Shown: piece by piece, positions 5,582 through 7,165 of the stretch
Layout of the letters: every line of letters starts with the position of its first letter
Position numbering within the stretch: position 1 is the stretch's first letter
DNA from: Actinomycetota bacterium
GTDB taxonomy: Bacteria; Actinomycetota; Thermoleophilia; Solirubrobacterales; Solirubrobacteraceae
Assembly: GCA_009699615.1 (NCBI GenBank)
Contig: WLNV01000076.1
Location: forward strand, 1 to 7,165
Reading direction: 5' to 3'
DNA: 7,165 nucleotides
Program-made: the position numbers and the translations under genes
The notes under the pieces: model-generated
Database searches by the model: none
What the model saw: the letters and a program-made list of their open reading frames with translations, nothing else
What the model was told of the DNA's origin: nothing

Positions 5582-5875
5582 GTGGACCTCCACCTGATTA
5601 GCGAATTCGCCCAGTCGGGCGTCACGACGGAAGTGGCGCAGAACTACGGACGCTTGGGTATGAAAGCGATTGCCCTTGGCATCGGCGCCGGTCTCGGCAC
5701 GATTGGCCCTGGCATCGGTGTCGGCTTTATCTTCGGAAAGGTGATCGAATCGGTCACCCGTCAGCCTGAGATGAAGGATGAGATCACCTCGATTCAGTGG
5801 CTTGGCTTCGCGCTGACTGAGGCGATCGTCTTCTACGCCTTCATTTTCGGCCTGATCGCCTTCTTCCTCGGATAA
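5582..5875 (+). CDS. atpE: F-type ATP synthase subunit c, N-terminally extended
   Basis: Subunit c forms the rotating proton-driven ring of Fo. The product has 97 residues against about 70-85 usually. The hairpin has an inner helix with glycine repeats (G33, G35, G37, G39, then G42, G44, G46, G48), the polar loop RQPE (60-63), and an outer helix with the ion-carrying E80 in LGFALTEAIVFY. The Na+ signature is absent: V47 replaces the inner-helix Gln of the Ilyobacter type, and A81-I82 replace Ser-Thr after the glutamate. Proton use is therefore inferred. Residues 1-26 form an additional polar segment that would face the periplasmic side. The GTG start is chosen because of its AAGGAG. An ATG at 5660 would give a conventional 71-residue protein but has no clear SD. 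Cotranscribed 14 nt after atpB. Confidence 0.96.
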   Translation: MDLHLISEFAQSGVTTEVAQNYGRLGMKAIALGIGAGLGTIGPGIGVGFIFGKVIESVTRQPEMKDEITSIQWLGFALTEAIVFYAFIFGLIAFFLG

Positions 5876-5879
5876 GGCG

Positions 5880-6440
5880 ATGCACGCCGTACTAACTCCG
5901 CTGGCCGCGTCTGAAGGCGGCAGCAGCTTCCTCGTCAGCCCCAACGTTGGGCTGATGATCTGGACGCTGCTGGCCTTCGGCGTGACCTTGGTCGTGCTCA
6001 ACAAGTTTGCCTTCCCGGCGATCCGCGACGCGCTCGATAAGCGCGTCAAGATGATCGATGACTCGATCGAGGACGCCAAGAAGGCGCGTGAGGAATCCGA
6101 CGCGCTGCTCGCGGAGTACCGCGAGCGGCTCAAGGACGCGCGTGTTCAGGCAGATGAGATCGTCGCCCGGGCGCGCAAGGCTGCCGAGACGCACGAGCAT
6201 GATTCGAGCGAAGAGGCACGCGCCAAGCGCGCCGAGATGCTCGAGCAGACTCGCCGCGACATCGACGCCGAGACGCGACGTGCGATCGAAGAGATTCGTT
6301 CCGAGGTCGCCAACTTGACGGTGCTCGCTACCGAGAAGGTGACCGGTCGCGTACTGACCGACGCCGATCAGCAGCGGCTCGTTGATGAAGCGCTCGGTGA
6401 GCTCGACTTTTCGGCGATCAGCGGCGAGCGGCGGAACTAG
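5880..6440 (+). CDS. atpF: F-type ATP synthase subunit b
   Basis: Subunit b is the peripheral stalk that ties F1 to subunit a in the membrane. The 186-residue protein has a short N-terminal segment, one membrane helix at about 22-42 (VGLMIWTLLAFGVTLVVLNK), and then the family-typical FAFPAI (44-49). A long, highly charged helical region from about 50 to 155, rich in Ala, Glu, Arg and Lys, suits the dimeric right-handed coiled coil. The C-terminal part (about 143-180, LATEKVTGRVLTDADQQRLVDEAL) is the delta-binding end. Only one b gene is seen, with no b' paralogue and no fusion to delta. The ATG at 5880 is 4 nt after the atpE stop, with a weak GGATAAGG just upstream, so translation is probably coupled to atpE. 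Length is normal for the family. Confidence 0.95.
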   Translation: MHAVLTPLAASEGGSSFLVSPNVGLMIWTLLAFGVTLVVLNKFAFPAIRDALDKRVKMIDDSIEDAKKAREESDALLAEYRERLKDARVQADEIVARARKAAETHEHDSSEEARAKRAEMLEQTRRDIDAETRRAIEEIRSEVANLTVLATEKVTGRVLTDADQQRLVDEALGELDFSAISGERRN

Positions 6441-6445
6441 TTCAA

Positions 6446-6976
6446 ATGGAAGCGATCGCCCAGGTCTATTCGCGCTCGCTTTTTGCGGTCGCGAGCGAAC
6501 AGAATCACCTTGAGCTTGTACGCGAGCAACTCGGCCAGCTGGCCGACGCGCTTGGCGAGAGCGAAGAGCTGAAGCTGTTCTGCTTCTCGCCCTACTTCTC
6601 GACCGAGGAGAAGAAGGCGGGCCTGATGAAGGCGATCGACGGCGCCGACCCGGCAGTCGAGAACTTCCTGATGCTGCTGACCGAAAATCAGCGGTTGCCG
6701 GTGATCTTCCGCGTACGCGAGGAGTTCGACCGCCTCTGTGACGAGGCAGAGGATCTGCTCGCCGTCACAGTCACCAGTGCAGTAACGCTTGATCCGGCTG
6801 TTGTCAGCCGGATCGGAGATCAGATCGGCCGTCAGACCGGCCGCAAGATCGAACTTGAACAAGAGGTAGACCCAGCAATAGTCGGCGGCTTCATCGTCCG
6901 CGCCGGCGACTCAATTCTTGACGCATCAATCCGTAACCGACTCGAGCAGCTTCGAACAGAGGTCGCGCGCGCCTAA
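6446..6976 (+). CDS. atpH: F-type ATP synthase subunit delta (OSCP)
   Basis: Subunit delta sits on top of F1 and connects it to the b stalk. The product has 176 residues, a normal length. The N-terminal helical domain starts IAQVYSRSLFAVASEQN (4-20) and contains VENFLMLLTENQRL (71-84), a typical delta/OSCP block. The C-terminal domain has VTSAVTLDP and the conserved signature VDPAIVGGFIVRAGDSILDASIRNRLEQL (about 142-170). It is a stand-alone delta, unlike the b-delta fusion of mycobacteria. The ATG at 6446 follows the atpF stop by 5 nt, with at most a partial SD (GCGGAA, 6431-6436), which suggests reinitiation after atpF. Confidence 0.96.
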   Translation: MEAIAQVYSRSLFAVASEQNHLELVREQLGQLADALGESEELKLFCFSPYFSTEEKKAGLMKAIDGADPAVENFLMLLTENQRLPVIFRVREEFDRLCDEAEDLLAVTVTSAVTLDPAVVSRIGDQIGRQTGRKIELEQEVDPAIVGGFIVRAGDSILDASIRNRLEQLRTEVARA

Positions 6977-6990
6977 AGCGCGGCGAATCC

Positions 6991-6996
6991 AAGGAG
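6991..6996 (+). promoter_or_regulatory. Ribosome binding site of atpA, long spacing
   Basis: AAGGAG lies 14 nt before the ATG at 7011, longer than the usual 5-10. A purine-rich AAGATAAGAAAA fills the spacer, may help ribosome binding and should be unstructured. No in-frame start codon lies between the SD and 7011, so the atpA start is not in doubt. Confidence 0.6.
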
Positions 6997-7010
6997 AAGA
7001 TAAGAAAACC

Positions 7011-7165
7011 ATGCAGATCAAGCCCGATGAGATCACCAGCATTCTCAAGTCCCGCATCGAAGGCCTCGAAGCCGGCGGCGCCGAGCTGACCGAGGTCGGC
7101 ACAGTTCTGTCTATCGGTGACGGCATCGCCCGTATCCACGGGCTCGAGAACTGCCAGTCGCTGGA
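7011..7165 (+). CDS. atpA: F-type ATP synthase subunit alpha, 3'-truncated by window edge
   Basis: Alpha is the non-catalytic nucleotide-binding subunit of the F1 head, in the alpha3-beta3 hexamer. The first 51 residues are present. They begin MQIKPDEITSILKSRIEGLE, the N-terminal helix that binds delta, followed by LTEVGTVLSIGDGIARIHGLENCQSLE. The block VGTVLSIGDGIARIHGLEN is the start of the alpha beta-barrel and is diagnostic of AtpA rather than AtpD. The Walker A region and the rest of the protein lie beyond the window. The gene follows atpH after 34 nt. Gamma, beta and epsilon genes are expected downstream. Confidence 0.97.
   Translation, partial: MQIKPDEITSILKSRIEGLEAGGAELTEVGTVLSIGDGIARIHGLENCQSL

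Noticed and set aside
5662..5860. Possible Na+-coupled ATP synthase
   Set aside because: The c subunit has V47, A81 and I82 at the positions where Na+ types have Gln, Ser and Thr, so the coordination site is absent and protons are the likely ion.
6966..6982. CGCGC / GCGCG hairpin across the atpH stop
   Set aside because: It is a 5-bp stem in GC-rich sequence with no T-run. It could be an mRNA processing or translation-modulating hairpin between atpH and atpA, but chance is equally likely.

Overview
This is a chromosomal housekeeping segment, most likely from a member of the Actinomycetota. It holds the 3' part of glyA, a wecA-type glycosyltransferase gene and the front half of an F-type ATP synthase operon. 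The order glyA / wecA-like / atpI-atpB-atpE-atpF-atpH-atpA is known from Actinobacteria. The EthR-like TetR regulator and the sparse Shine-Dalgarno (SD) signals also fit that phylum. The delta subunit is a normal stand-alone protein, not the b-delta fusion found in mycobacteria, so a deep actinobacterial lineage such as Thermoleophilia is a reasonable guess. The sequence alone does not prove this. GC content is moderately high, with G/C favoured at third codon positions.

Layout. 1-1176: glyA, serine hydroxymethyltransferase, lacking about 33 N-terminal residues at the window edge. 1223-2428: an integral-membrane polyprenyl-phosphate sugar-1-phosphate transferase of the WecA/TagO/MraY superfamily, separated from glyA by a 46-nt gap that contains a hairpin. 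2413-3030, minus strand: a TetR-family regulator closely resembling EthR, convergent with the wecA-like gene and overlapping it by 16 nt. 3130-3933, plus strand: an alpha/beta hydrolase, divergent from the regulator across a 99-bp gap that carries repeats suitable for an operator. 4056-4665: two small membrane proteins of AtpZ/AtpI type. 4662-5567 atpB (a), 5582-5875 atpE (c), 5880-6440 atpF (b), 6446-6976 atpH (delta), and 7011 to the window end atpA (alpha, first 51 residues).

How the parts work together. The atp genes are tightly packed (4-nt overlap to 34-nt gaps) and read as one transcript. The two small proteins probably help assemble the c-ring or regulate the enzyme. The c subunit lacks the Na+-coordinating residues, so the enzyme is inferred to use protons. 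The regulator/hydrolase pair looks like a self-contained unit placed between wecA and the atp operon and is probably unrelated to ATP synthesis. No stretch over 300 bases lacks a gene. I see no RNA genes, mobile elements or CRISPR arrays.

I did not find a convincing undescribed system. The points most worth a second look are the EthR-like/hydrolase unit and its repeats, a possible leaderless start for the atp operon, a signal-peptide-like N-terminus on subunit a, an extended N-terminus on subunit c, and SD signals that are clear only on the multi-copy ATP synthase subunits c and alpha.
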